Assembly (NCBI RefSeq): GCF_052324685.1
Contig: NC_135225.1
Coordinates: 15,087,185 to 15,151,184, forward strand
Reading direction: 5' to 3'
DNA length: 64,000 bases
From: Brachyhypopomus gauderio
Taxonomy: Eukaryota > Chordata > Actinopteri > Gymnotiformes > Hypopomidae
A program made the position numbers and the translations under genes. The notes under the pieces are model-generated. The model was given only the letters and a program-made list of their open reading frames with translations. It did no database searches and had not been told where the DNA came from. Of this stretch, positions 1 through 13,845 are shown one piece after another (the stretch's first letter is position 1; each line of letters begins with the position of its first letter).

Positions 1-1231
1 AGCTCCAGCCTTCCTGGCTGAACTGTTTGTTCACACCAAAGGTTAAAAAACAGCATCATACTATCTTTCATTATGTTCTTTAATTAAAAGGGATGTTACA
101 CAATGCAGTCAAAATGCACGAGTACTGAAATGAATGCTGAAAAATATAAAAAAAAAATACAATCCTGAGGCCAACACTAAGAACTGAGCTTTGGTGAAAT
201 CATCTCTCCATCAGCCAGGATCAACCTGATCAGTAACAGGGTAAATGTGTTTGTAAACTCACGTTGTTATGTACTTTAACACCACATTAACATGAGGGAT
301 TATTTTAAACACACTTAAAGTAACAGAAAAGCAGTCGAAGCATGGTTTAAATGCCAGCACGTGAGGGGGAGTCAGCTCCACATGTAACTTCCTGAAAATC
401 ACATTTTCTTTAATATTACAACCGCCAAATGATCAAAAACGCATCTTTGAATACGCAGTAGTGATGACAAAATGTAATCATTTATGAGTCGTTTCTCTGG
501 CATCACAGAGAGGGGAGTGCAAAAATATATATTTTGCATAGAAAAAATAATATTGTCTTTATATATAAACTCTGACCAGGTATTTTCAAGGCAGGAATGT
601 TATAACTGGGCTGTGAGTTGGTCTGAACTATAAAAATTGCTAAGCTATAAAATAGGAAATGACCCTGTCAGAACACCAGTCTTCACCTCACTATTCGTTT
701 AGTTCATTGAGTCAGCCTCTCCTTTGGCAATGTCATCTTCACGTCCAACACTGCACAGTTTAGTGAGTGGAGCAAATTCGATCAGACCACAGCCACGCCG
801 ACAGCTACACCCTCATCACGCACATATAACGTCTCAGTAATGAACAAGGTTGTTTTCATCTCCAAGGGAGAATATTATTCAGTATTATACTGCACATGCA
901 GTCACAAATTAAAAAACTTAAAAAGCTCCAGAAGCATTTGATCTTATATAATACAGTTCTTGTAATATTTGCAGATACTATACACTTCATATACATGTGC
1001 AGACACATAACCAAAATAAATACAAGCCAAAAAAAAAGGATAGAGTATAAACGTAGCAGGACAAACACAAATGATTCAAACGAAAAAAAAAAAAATTATT
1101 TTCTCTGTGCTGCTTTGGTCTGAGTACTGGACACAGTTTTGCATTAGACTGGCCATGTGTAATCCCCTCTGAGTATCGGTCTGTCTGGGTCTGTCTGGGT
1201 TGAAACCCCATATGTCCCACTTCCTTTGTCC
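1..1231 (-). other. Probable ldlrap1 3' UTR and downstream sequence
   Basis: This AT-rich stretch follows the ldlrap1 stop codon at 1232-1234. I see no coding exon and no recognisable transposon in it. Part is likely 3' untranslated sequence, but I could not fix a polyadenylation site. Confidence 0.35.
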
Positions 1232-4200
1232 TCAGAAGCCAATCACATCCTCCGCATCATCACCCTCAGTCCTGCCCAAGCTGCCCGCCTTGTGGTTGTA
1301 GTCCTGAAGGTTCAGCCCAGTGTCCAGGACCTGGGGGTTAGCACGACACTCAGCAAGCCTATGGAAACCACACACACACACACACACCTGTTTAATCAGC
1401 AGTCGGTAGTTCATGACGAGTAAGAGCAGCATAGTCGTGCAGTGATGGATAAAAATGGTAATGGAGTTTAAACACAAGCAGAAACTTCCCATACTGAAAC
1501 ACGGATATGAATGTCCCAATAGTTCCGGTCAGATTTTCATTGTGCTTATGAACATGTCTACAGTGATCCTGTCTGGATGAACCTGCTCCACTCAGTCCTT
1601 CAGGCTTTAAGGAAGTTGCTCGCTTCGTTTGTCAGGTCAAGAATAAAGAGTCACGATGCATTTTTCAGGTCTACATTTACTTTCCAGCTGGGTCGTGTTG
1701 TGGGCAGCCTGACCGAAGGAAGCAGCAGCAGAGGACGTAAACCTGCCCGCTCTACAGGTGACGTGCACCGCAATCTGTACGTAGACAGCAGGGGTGCGGG
1801 AAATTTTTGGAGTGCAGGCGCGTGTGAGGAGTGAGGAGTGCAGCTCACTGCAGCCACACGGCTGTTAACCTGCAGCTCCACATCCGATAGTTCGTCCCGG
1901 TTTAAGGCCTCTGTGATTCAGCTACTGAAGACACAACTGCAGGTGACATTCTAGGACATCAGATCAGTACAGTAACCCTACCCAGCGGCTCTACGCCATG
2001 TTAATGTCCTCCCTGGAAGGAACAAATGGGCGTGAAATAAACCCATGAAGATTAAAGGAGACATGGAGGTGAAAGGAACTGGATGAACATACAACACTAC
2101 AGTACACAAGTGTGGAGGAGGCGGAGAACCCTGCCCATCCGCCCTCATCACGGCACAACAATCTCCTGAAACAAGCAAAAAATTCAATAACATTGAATTA
2201 TTATTTTTAAAAGACGTTTTGTGATTGAACAGGGTTCTAAGCCACCTTACGGACCTCTACGGCAGGACATGGGAGAGACGAACAGATCTATAGGGAGGAC
2301 GGCCTCTGGACACGAACACCAGGAACAATGGTGCTGGAGGTGAGGGGTGTGATGGAGAAGAGAGAGTTCTGTATGCAGCGGGAAGACAGCACGCAACACA
2401 AAGCCGTTTACCTGAGCACGGATCAAAACTATCCAAACTGCGGCTGAAGAGAAAGATGCTGGCAAAAGAAAAAAATGAGTCAAGAGTCATCGTAAGGTTT
2501 CCGAAACAGGCAGACGGGGCCCAAGACACAGCACACGTTCCAATTAGATGAGTTTATCCGTTAAACCTCTACATATCAACTACCATTGCAATCGCTCTAA
2601 TACAGGGATGGGCAACTGGCGGCCCGCGGGCCGCACACGGCCCTCGTCCTCACTCAGTGCGATCAATAGATCAATAATAGTTAAATAATTAAAAGAAAAA
2701 ACCCGTTTGTGTCCGCCTCCTCACTCCGCAGCGCGCCCCGCGCTACAGTTCTTTGATATGAAGGAGTTCAAATTCCTTTTTGCACTTTTTTATTAAGCAA
2801 ATGTCTTTGTTGCTTATTAAGGACATGTTAATGCATTTATATGCCGAAAATAGATGTATGTTGGTGCAATAAACATACAGATCTGAATTAATTTAAAATG
2901 TGTTCTTACAGAGAATACTTTGTAGTGTCTTTCATATCCAATTATTTGAAGTGCATGGTCATGTGGCCCTCCAATAATAGTGCTGAAAAATTTTTGGCCC
3001 TCTTTATCATGGAAGTTGCTCATCCCTGGTCTAATATATTCCTCTTGATCAGCAGGTGGCGCAAGTCTTCCTTAGTTTAGATATTCAGCATCTTACATGC
3101 TAGGCAGTTTGCTGCCTCTTCAACGGACTCATTGGCAAGATTAGTGAATGTCAGTAAGTGGGCGTTTCACATACAACCGCACAGACAGATGAAAGGGTTT
3201 GTTAAGAATACAGGCCTTCCTTTCTTATGCCTTCCACTCTAGACAGAGGTAAGAAGCATTGTATTGAGACCACAGCCAGCATATACAGCCTACGGCCGAG
3301 ACAAACACCTTCTCTGAGAGAGACGTCTCAGGACAGCACGTGTGGAATTAGCATATTGAAAATGAAAGCAGCAGTGTTATTCTAACCAACAATGAAAAAT
3401 ATCCCCAATAAACAACATTTTGGATTGATCATGTTTTGGCTCAGTGTACTTTGGGATTACCAATAAGCATCAGTGTGATTTGAAGCCCTGTTCAAACTGG
3501 CTAAGTTTTACTCAGGATGTGGCATAATACAGAGTAAAACTCTGGGATATTTTAACCCTGTGTAAATTGCGAATCCTGGGAAATGTGTTTATGTGCCTTT
3601 CCTCAAGAAGAGAAGCTCTTTTCTTCTACACTTTGGCTTTTGCCAAAGTGGAGGAGCACGGTGTAGTACATGTACAAGTTCAACTAAAGTTATTGTTACT
3701 ATACGCTGCTTTATTAACTAGCAGCATTTTGTGTAGAGGATGTGTGTAGGATTACAGATTAAGTGACAGGAATGTAGACCTAGTCCAAGTCTTCATGGAT
3801 TAAGTGACGGGAATGTAGACCTAGTCCAAGTCTTCATGGATTAAGTGACGGGAATGTAGACCTAGTCCAAGTCCTCATGGATTTTTTGTGTGACGGTAAT
3901 GCACATGTGACAAATGAATCTGAAGGCCAAACAATGTGTTCAGAACTTGGTGTCACTTTTGATAATGAGCTCAGCTTTAAATCACACATCACAACTACAT
4001 GCAAGACAGCTTATTTTAACCTTCAAAACATCGATCCAAGATATAAGGTCCAAGATATACTCTCTCCTGCTGATGCATTTATCACATCAAGGCTAGATTA
4101 TTGTAACGCTGTTTTATCTGCTCTTCTAAAGAGCTCTATTTCTCACCTACAGCGAGTTCAGAAAGCTGCTGCAAGGGTCCTGACCCGCAGGAGAAAGAGA

Positions 4201-6928
4201 GATCACATTACACCCGCACTCCACTCACTGCACTGGTTAGAATAGATTTTAAGGTTCTGCTGATGGTTTTTAAATGTCTTCATGGCCTTGCTCCTCTTTA
4301 CCTCAGTGAAATGATGGTTAGATAAGTTCCAGTCAGGTCTCTCAGGTCTTCAAACAGTAATCTACTGGTGATTCCTAAAAGCTGATTAAAGATTGGCGAG
4401 GGGGCTTTTAGCCACTATGGCCCAAAGCTCTGGAACTCTCTTCCTGAAGAGCTTAGATGCATTTCATCCCTGCACAGATTCAAGAAGAGTCTCAAAACCT
4501 TCCTGTTTAGATCTGTTTTTAGTCAAGAAACTATCACATATTTTACTTTTTTAAATTTTATTTATTTTAATATCACATTATTTTACTTAACTACATTTTA
4601 TGCTTCTAATTATTTTTTATAATTTTGGCATTTTATAATTTCATTATATACTTTCATTGTTTTCTTCTATTATTTTAATAATTTATCATTTTATTATTTT
4701 ATTACCTTATTTGTTTGTTTTCTTCTGTTTCTTCAGTAAAGCAATTTGAGTTCCATGAATTTATGAAAAGGTGAAATACAAATAAAGATTATTATTATTA
4801 TTATTATGATATTATTGACAAACCAGTACCATCTCCATAATCACCACAATGTCTTATTCTGTGCCAACCAGTCATAAAAATGAGGCCCTGTGAGCTGTAG
4901 GGAAGACCAACGTATTCAAACAGTGTGCTTCAGACCATAAACAACATACAAATGTTTTAGAATCAATGTCATATTTGAGATCTATCTGAACCTACATTAA
5001 GTAGAATGTTTTATAGCAAAGTTAGCACACCTGATCACTTACTGTTTTAGTAAATTCTTATAGAAGTATAGAAATGTCAACACTGCCACTGAGACAATCA
5101 TACTGAATGAGAACCAAATAAATGATACATCCCAACAAACAAGACCATACACAATTCAGAACAGTTCTGACTGCTGTACTTAATGTAACACCACAGTACT
5201 GTTGCTCACAACACTCCAGCACTGAAGTATTCTCACTTACTCTATTACTACACAAAGCCTGGCCAGGTACTTCCTACTTATTCTGTGGGGATGATTCCTC
5301 AATGACCACCACTGCGCCAGTGTCTCTCACACTCACACACACACACATACACACACACACACCCATGCTGCTTTTACTCAATACCTCAAGGGTGTGGTCC
5401 GATATCCTCTGTGTAATTAAAGCTTTGTACAGCTTTATTGTTGTATAATGTTATTAATCATGTGCCACTTAGCAAATGCATTACTAGAAACGAGTGAACT
5501 GGCAGGCCTACCAGCACCATGGAAACAACAGCCAAGCACAGTTCCTGTTATACTCCTCTGTAACAGCAGTCTGGAGGAAAAGCCAAACCCCAGAGTCGGG
5601 GTCAGGGGTCAGGGTCCTGGTCAGCTGTGGGGATGTGCCCCACATGTCCCAGCATCCCTAGCATCACCAGCTTTAGTGACCTTTTTTAAAGTCTAAGTCT
5701 CTTAGAAACCGATCTTAAGGCCTTTCTAGCATGTGCCTTAAGACCTCACGGAAACGGTACTCCTTTATGGTCCAGTATGAATGATCTAACACACTGGAAT
5801 GATGAACGTAAATGTGACGGACATTTTTGTTAACAGAGCTACACTAGACACTCCTGGATGACAGGTGGCCCACAGACACACCTGCATTACAGGTGACCCA
5901 CAGACAGTCCGGGATTACAGGTGGTGCACAGACACTTCTGGATTACAGGTGAGTAACCTGTAATCTAAGAATTTGACTGAGCCGAGCACTCCAACCCTCA
6001 TGGCGAAGCATCACTGTAGCGTGCAGCTCTGTGTGGGGACAGGACAGACGTTCCACATACAGAACAGAACAGTGAAATAATGTGACTAACCTTGAGAAAG
6101 CTTCATCCAGATCGTCATCAAGCTCCTGTATAAGAAACAAATGCACCCGCTTTATGTTCACTGCCATCCAGAGTGACTCACAGAGGTCAGGGGTCATACT
6201 CCTTTACAAGGTCAAATTCAAGCACTTTAAAGGTCCATTTTCAATATTTTCCAGCACCTTACAGCTGTAGTAAATTACATATTTACATAAACACATCTTC
6301 AAAATGACGAATTCACTTTTTGTGAAACATAATACTTACAATTTCAAGCATTTTCAAGTACTTCAGACAAAATTCCAGCACTTTTCAAACCTTGAAAATG
6401 CAACATTAAAATTCAAGCATTTCAAAGGATGTCAAGCACCGGTATGAACTCAGAGATGTGCTCTGTAGTCGGGTCCTCATGTAACAGGTCAGTGTACTGC
6501 CGTCAGGCCTGTCTAGAGTGGATGATGGAGAAGTTTGTTTCTAAACCCGCACTGAAGTACTGCTCTGTGTGTTTACCCGCACTGAGGTACTGCCCTGTGT
6601 GTTTACCCGCACTGAGGTACTGCTCTGTGTGTTTACCCGCACTGAAGTACTGCTCTGTGTGTTTACCCGCACTGAAGTACTGCTCTGTGTGTTTACCCGC
6701 ACTGAAGTACTGCTCTGTGTGTTTACCCGCACTGAGGTACTGCCCTGTGTGTTTACCCGCACTGAGGTACTGCTCTGTGTGTTTACTCTGTGTGCTTACT
6801 GTGCTATTCTGTATGTATGTGTGATTACCCATTCAGTGGTACTGTTCTGTTCTGTTCTGTTCTGCGCTGGATGGGGGTCATTATGCACAGCACCTTGCTC
6901 CAAATTCAGCAGGTTCCCTGTAGCCACT

Positions 6929-6986
<58 letters not shown>

Positions 6987-7079
6987 TAATAAAGTCTTAA
7001 ATAGAATAATAGTCATACACACAGAACAGATTCATACAGAATAATACCGTCAGACACAATAATACTGCCAGACAATCAA

Positions 7080-7172
<93 letters not shown>

Positions 7173-7289
7173 GTTTTTTGTTTCTTCCTGAAAACATGGT
7201 GAGTATTGGTGTCCACAAAGATGCTGTCTTACTGCTCAGTGTGTTCAGTGATGAGTGAGTGGGGGTTGGAGTGTCAGTGAGCACAGGAG

Positions 7290-7346
<57 letters not shown>

Positions 7347-7447
7347 ACACGCCCCCTATATGACAGGAAACTGGTTCTGGCTGAATTGGATTTAATCTAA
7401 AAGTGTCAGACCTGACAGCGAGGGGGGAAGAGAGAGACAGAGAAAAA

Positions 7448-7528
<81 letters not shown>

Positions 7529-7593
7529 TGTGTGTGTGTGAGTGTGAGTCTGTGTGTGTGTGTGTGTGAGAGTGTGTGTGTGTGTGTGTGTGT

Positions 7594-7632
<39 letters not shown>

Positions 7633-10600
7633 TGTGAGTGTGAAAGTGTGTGTGTATATATGTATATATCACCTCCTTCTCTCAGTGTGTGTGTGTGTAT
7701 CACCTCCTCCTCTCAGTGCATGCGTGCGTGTGTGTGTATCCCCTCCTCCTCTCAGTGTGGGTGTGTGTGTGTATCACCTCCTCCTCTCAGTGTGGGTGTG
7801 TGTGTGTATCACCTCCTCCTCTCAGTGTGTGTGTGTGTGTATCACCTCCTCCTCTCAGTGTGTGTGTGTGTGTGTGTGTATCACCTCCTCCTCTCAGTGT
7901 GTGTGTGTGTGTATCACCTCCTCCTCTCAGTGTGTGTGTGTGTGTATCACCTCCTCCTCTCAGTGTGTGTGTGTGTGTGTGTGTGTATCACCTCCTCCTC
8001 TCAGTGTGTGTGTGTATCACCTCCTCCTCTCAGAGTGCATCTGTCACCTCCTCCTCTCAGTGTGTGTGTGTGTGTATATCACCTCCTCCTCTCAGTGTGT
8101 GTGTGTGTGTATCACCTCCTCCTCTCAGAGTGCATGTGTCACCTCATCCTCTCAGTGTGTATGTGTGTATCCTCTCCTCCTCTCAGTGTGTGTGTGTGTG
8201 TACCACCTCCTCCTCTCAGTGTGTGTCTGTGTGTATGTGTGTATCTTCTCCTCCTCTCAGTGTGTGTGTGTGTATCCCCTCCTCCTCTCAGTGTGTGTGT
8301 GTGTATCACCTCCTCCTATTGTGGTGGTTCCATTATCTTGTCCATCAGGTGTTGTCTTCACTCGCTTCTCTTTCTCTGAGAGCAGAAACTGAGAGTGACT
8401 TTAAATACACACACACACACACACACATACACGGGATGTGCCATTTTTTATCCATCGTTTACCTATTTTCAGCCAAATAAGTGAAAAGGCTGCATAATTA
8501 TTACCGAACGATGACGTTTTTAATGGATGTTTTACGCCTTAGCTAAAGCTAAAGCTCACGGCTCCAGTGTTACACACATTAACTAAAACTCACAGATCTC
8601 TGTCTGAACTGTGTGGTGTGTGTGTGTGGGGTTAAGTTTGGTATAGTGTTAAGAGTAAGATTAGGGTTAGTAGCCAAATTTGTAGAACTATATACTATAA
8701 TTTGGAGATATCAGCAGACTATTTGTGTTTGTGACTGGCCTTCCACCACGCACACACAGACGTCCCTCACGTGACTGGCATGAAGGGATACCCAGCAGAG
8801 CATACCTTCTTCTTTGGCAGCCTGCCAGAACTCAAACGCCACCCTGAAGGCCTGAGCGACTGTTAGGGTCACTGCCTGAGCCTGGAGAGAGAGAGAGGAG
8901 GGAGAGAGAGAGAGAGAAAAGATAGACATTTAGCAAGGACAAAAAGGATATGTGTGTATATACACTACCGTTCAAAAGTTTGGGGTCACTTAGAAATGTT
9001 CTTATTTTTGAAAGAAAAGCATTTTTTTTTTCAATTTAGCTAACATTAAATGCATCAAAAATACACTCTATATATTATTAATGTGGTAAATGACTATTCT
9101 AGCTGTAAACATCTGGTTTTTAATGCAATATCTACATAGATGTATGGAGACCCATTTCCAACAACCATCACTCCAGTGTTCTAATGGTACATTGTGTTTG
9201 CTAACTCTGCTAACTCTTGCCACAGCTCGTATTGATGTGCCATCCTGGATGAGCTGCACTACCTGAGCCACTTGTGTGGGTTGTAGAGTCCGTCTCATGC
9301 TACCACGAGTGTGAAAGGACCACCAACATTCAAAAGTGACCAAAACATCAGCCAGAAAGCATATGTACTGAGAAGTGGTCTGTGGTCCCCACCTGCAGAA
9401 CCACTCCTTTATAGGGGGGGGGGGGTCTTGCTAATTGCCTCTCATTTCTACCTGCTGTCTATTCCATTTGCACAACAGCAGGTGAAATTGATTCACAATC
9501 TGTGTTGCTTCCTAACTGAACAGGTTGGTTTCACAGAAGTGTAGTTGACTTGGAGTGATATTGTGTTGTTTAAGTGTTCCCTTTATTTTTTTGAGCAGTG
9601 TATATATATATCAAAATTTATTGAATTAATTAGAAGCATTGTAATTAATTAATCAAAATTAATCGCATTTTAATCGCATTTCAATATTTAACATGAGAAA
9701 TATTTATTTAAGTTTGAATGATGAATGAATCAATGAACATAAGCATAAACTTCAACATCTTGTTTATTTTTCCACCAGTCTACTACACAGACCAATAGAT
9801 GAGTGCAGAAAACAGAGCAAACAGTTTTCAGAACACTGGAAATTCTGACCAAAAATGTTGTTTAATTTTGGGAGTTTTGCTCAGGATATTGGAAGAATAA
9901 GAAGAACTGAAGTATATCAGAAGATGTTTTTTTTTCTTTAATTCAGGCATGAAAATGGGTCAGGGGTTAAAAAGGTGAGAAGACCGGGGGCGGGGCATGT
10001 GACATCATGGGGATACGGGGCGTTGACATGTGACGTCATGGGTATACGGCGACGGGGAGGGGGGGTGGCTGCTGGTGTACGGGGATACAGCGACAGGTGA
10101 TGCCAAATATTACGGAGCCCGTAAGGTGACATCATGTAAAAAATATAATAACGCGTGGCCACGACTTACTAACGCGTGCGAACGAGATAATTAACGCGTG
10201 CGAACAAGATAATTAAGTATTACTTTATATAAAGCCAGGTTTACCTTCCTTGGGTAGTCAGTTCGCGAACATCCCTGGGATCTGCTTGCTTTGCTGTGAA
10301 AAAATAAACTTTGTTGCCGCGTGTGAAAGGCGACATTAGTATCTCGTTCCCACGCGTTAGTAAGTCGTGGCCACGCGTTATTATTTTTTTTACATGATGT
10401 CACCTTACGGGCTCCGTAAAATATAGTAAAATCCATAAAAAAAATTTTTTTGACTGTCTTGTCAATGGATTCAATATATGGAGCCAGATCCTTAAACGCG
10501 AGAGGCCGCTTTCGCCATTCCAGATGGCTCAGTCAAAACCATTACATCTTAATGAACCAATAAATACATCAGCAGCGAAAATGAGTGTAAAAATACCAGG

Positions 10601-12637
10601 GTTCATGTGTTTTTATTTTCTAACATGGGCTAAAGCACAGGGTAGACTCAAACGACAAGCGTTTACAACTTCATCTTCAACATTTTCAGCCCTGGCGCGA
10701 ATGTTATCCTCACCCGTCCCTGGATTCACCAGTTACAACTACAGACACTAGAAAAATCTTGTTTCTTATTTTATGTCACCGTTAACTACACGGGGTTGAC
10801 GCGAACTTAATAGGTCTATCTGTCTACCTATTTATCACAAGAGCTTGTGGCTCTGACAGTATTTAACGCTGTAGCGAACGGCAGTAACTTTGTTTTACCG
10901 CAAAATATGAAAACGATTGAAACCATTAATAACCCAATTAAATCCACTGGGAAATGTACGATCTGGTAAATGTAGTGGTAAATGTACGATCTGGTAAATG
11001 TACGATCTGGTAAATGTAGTGGTAAATGTACGATCTGGTAAATGTAGTGGTAAATGTACGATCTGGTAAATGTAGTGGTAAATGTACGCTCTTCTGACTT
11101 GTCTGCGGTGTAGCACTAGGTCCTGCTTCTCATCCCGCTTAGCAGTAAATGAATACCATGAATGAAGAACGTTCGTATGATTGAAATGCTATTTGGCCTC
11201 TACGATGGTTCGGGGCGGAAACTGCTGGCCACTGTGTCATTGAAATTGCCGATTTCGGTCACCCGGTCACCGGTCACCCTTTTCAACTTCAAAACGGCAA
11301 ATTTCGCCGAAAGGTGACAGATTTTCATCCCTGTTAATTTCCCAGACCTCTGTCACAGCCCTAAAGTCCTCTGCACAGGCATATCCATAGTGCCTAGAAG
11401 TGGCTTCTGCATGCTCAACGCAAATGACTGGATCTTCCATTCATCATCTATAATATGAGCTGTCACACCAAGATAATTCTTGTTGCTAACAGATGTCCAG
11501 TGATCCCCAGTCAGAGCCACATTTGTGGCAATTTTCACAATAACCTGTTTTACTTCCCTTTCCTCATCATACAGCTGCTGGATTTTCTTCGACATTGTCT
11601 TTCTGGACGGCAGTTCGTAACTTGCAGCAGCTGACGCAGTTTGCAGCGCTCCTTCGACCACATAGAGCGGTCTACAATCCCCAGCAATCCATCTCGCCAG
11701 TGAATTGGTAAATTTGTCTAACGTGGACTTTGACGTTTTGTTTCTTAATTTGAACCCCAACATGTGGTCGAGTGTTGACTCGCGACACTGTTTGCTCAAA
11801 CTAGGAATACATTTAGCAACTAAGTTATCATTACTGACCTGCGCTTTAGCCCCAACACGTTTTGCGTTGAGGTTGTAACGAAGGGTGGAAGTGCTCCTGT
11901 GATAAGCGAACTCCTTCCTACATAAAGTGCAAATAACACTATTTTTGTTTGTACTTCCATCTGGAAGTTTCTTATATTAAAATTTCCCATCCACCAGCAT
12001 ATCCTCTTCAGTCATCTCCATCATGCTTATCTTATTTTGCGTCCATATAATCTGTATGCCTGGAACTCGTGCACTGAGAAACATTCCACGGTGCAAAAGT
12101 GTCTCATGCGTTAAATGCGTTAAAATGCATACATTTTTTTAGTTTGTTAATTTCCCTGTAATTAATTAATCGAAATTAACGCGTTAAAGTCCCACTACTA
12201 ATATTTATATAGGTGTATATATTAACCATAACCTTCGGAAGCGTTTATTAGTAGATCCTCATCTCTCCGTCAGACGACGTGGAATCTGCTTTGCAGTTAA
12301 ATTGATGATGGGAAGGAAAGGGTGTAGCCACACAAGAGATCACACGCACGCACATGCACATGCGCACAGGCACACACATCTCACCATTTTCTTTTTGGGG
12401 CAGAGGAAGGCGTGGCACTCCAGTGTGTCATTGTGCTGGCTCTGAGCGATGTAGGCAAACACTTTATCATGCATCTTATCAGCTGTGCAGTAGGATATCC
12501 TGTAGAGGACAGGAAGGGCCATGAGGGCAGGACCCCTACCAAACTGAGGTGCCCCCCCCCCCCCCCCCACCACACACACATACACACACAGAGGCCCCAA
12601 ACGCACACACACACGGCCCGCACACACACACACGCCC

Positions 12638-12671
<34 letters not shown>

Positions 12672-13282
12672 GACTATGATGACCGCATACCCTCCTTGAG
12701 GGGGGAGTGAGAGAGATGGACAGAGAGACCTCTGACCTGTAAATAGAGATGTTCTCTATGAGCTGGTTTGATACACCGTCATACAGAATGATCCCTCTTG
12801 GAGAGACCTTTAGTGTAACTTTCTGTAGTTTTCTCCCGCTGGCTTTGGCCTGGGGGGGGGAGGAAGAGAGGGTGTTTTGATGTTACTGCAAATTAAAGAT
12901 CATTGGCTTTAGTCTCCAGTGTGTTCTCTGGTCTGACTCTGAGAGAAGTGCAGTGATCTCAGATCAGATCTCAGTGTTCCATTACATTCACCAAGAGAAC
13001 TGTCATGTCCTCTTACTGCACTACCTTGTACACACAGACACCCAAACTGCTGAACTCAACAGCACACCAGTCACACCACGTCAGCTGCTTGCTGTTGTCT
13101 GGTTTCCAAGGGAAGCTCACCGTAGCAACAATCCTCTTGACAGCAGCGGCAGACAGCTCCTCTCCTTTGGGCTGTTCCACCAGAGTCACTCCCAGATATC
13201 TGAGCTGGAACACCACGCCCTCTAGTAGTGTCTCCCTGGTGTCAGTCCAGTTCTCTGGGAGCTCTGTGGAGACAGGAATGTT

Positions 13283-13326
<44 letters not shown>

Positions 13327-13798
13327 GTGACTCTGTAGACTCTTTTAGCTGCCGAAATGTTTTTCTCTCCTGCACATTTCAGTTTGATAAATCTGCAGTC
13401 TGTAATGTGACTTAAATCACAACAAATATGTGTGCTGTGCAACCCTGACACCCTTAGCAACATGTTCAAGTACAGCTCAACTCAAACGGTCTGTGTGTTG
13501 ATGAACTGGGTTTAGTTTAGTTTAGAGTCAGGAACCAGCAGACCAGTTCTGCACTCGACTGAGCAGGTCTGGACTTGACAAGCGTAGCTGTATCCATTAG
13601 CTGCAGATGTAGCACAGTTGCCTCTGCGTTTAGGATGTCCTGTTCCTTAACTTCCTGACTACACAGGATTATTAGGGTCTCATTAATATGTAATTAGACA
13701 CACACACACACACACTCACAGAAACACACACACACGCACACACAGAAACACATAGTGACATGCACACTAAAGTTTGTTCAGGTTCAGCATGCTGTTTG

Positions 13799-13845
<47 letters not shown>

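Larger units (their letters stand above)
9606..12205 (-). mobile_element. Degenerate hAT element with BED-finger transposase remnant
   Basis: The outer parts share taattaattaatc blocks and the right end reads ttaacgcgttaaagtccc. The minus strand at about 11353-11960 encodes a BED-type zinc finger region ([20 protein letters not shown]) and hAT transposase sequence ([41 protein letters not shown]). In the finger the expected His residues in the LxYHLNAKH stretch read as N and R, so zinc binding is probably lost. The reading frame ends within the transposase. A foldback element is inserted in it. It lies in ldlrap1 intron 4. Confidence 0.6.

Noticed and set aside
6440-6462. Candidate 23-nt ldlrap1 linker exon (EHISEFIP) with AG and GT at its ends and correct phases
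   Set aside because: Its donor side is part of a dispersed fish repeat and it has no similarity to the ARH linker; kept out of the gene model.
6503-6832. Open frame with 10-residue repeats [10 protein letters not shown]
   Set aside because: A 30-bp repeat without stops is open in several frames on both strands; no start or homology.
7664-8316. Regularly spaced repeats that look CRISPR-like
   Set aside because: Eukaryotic genome, and the spacers are TG repeats of varying length.
7403-8392. 329-residue plus-strand frame and overlapping frames
   Set aside because: They translate TG repeats and the cctcctcctctcag minisatellite; residues are only VCV and ITSSSQ repeats.
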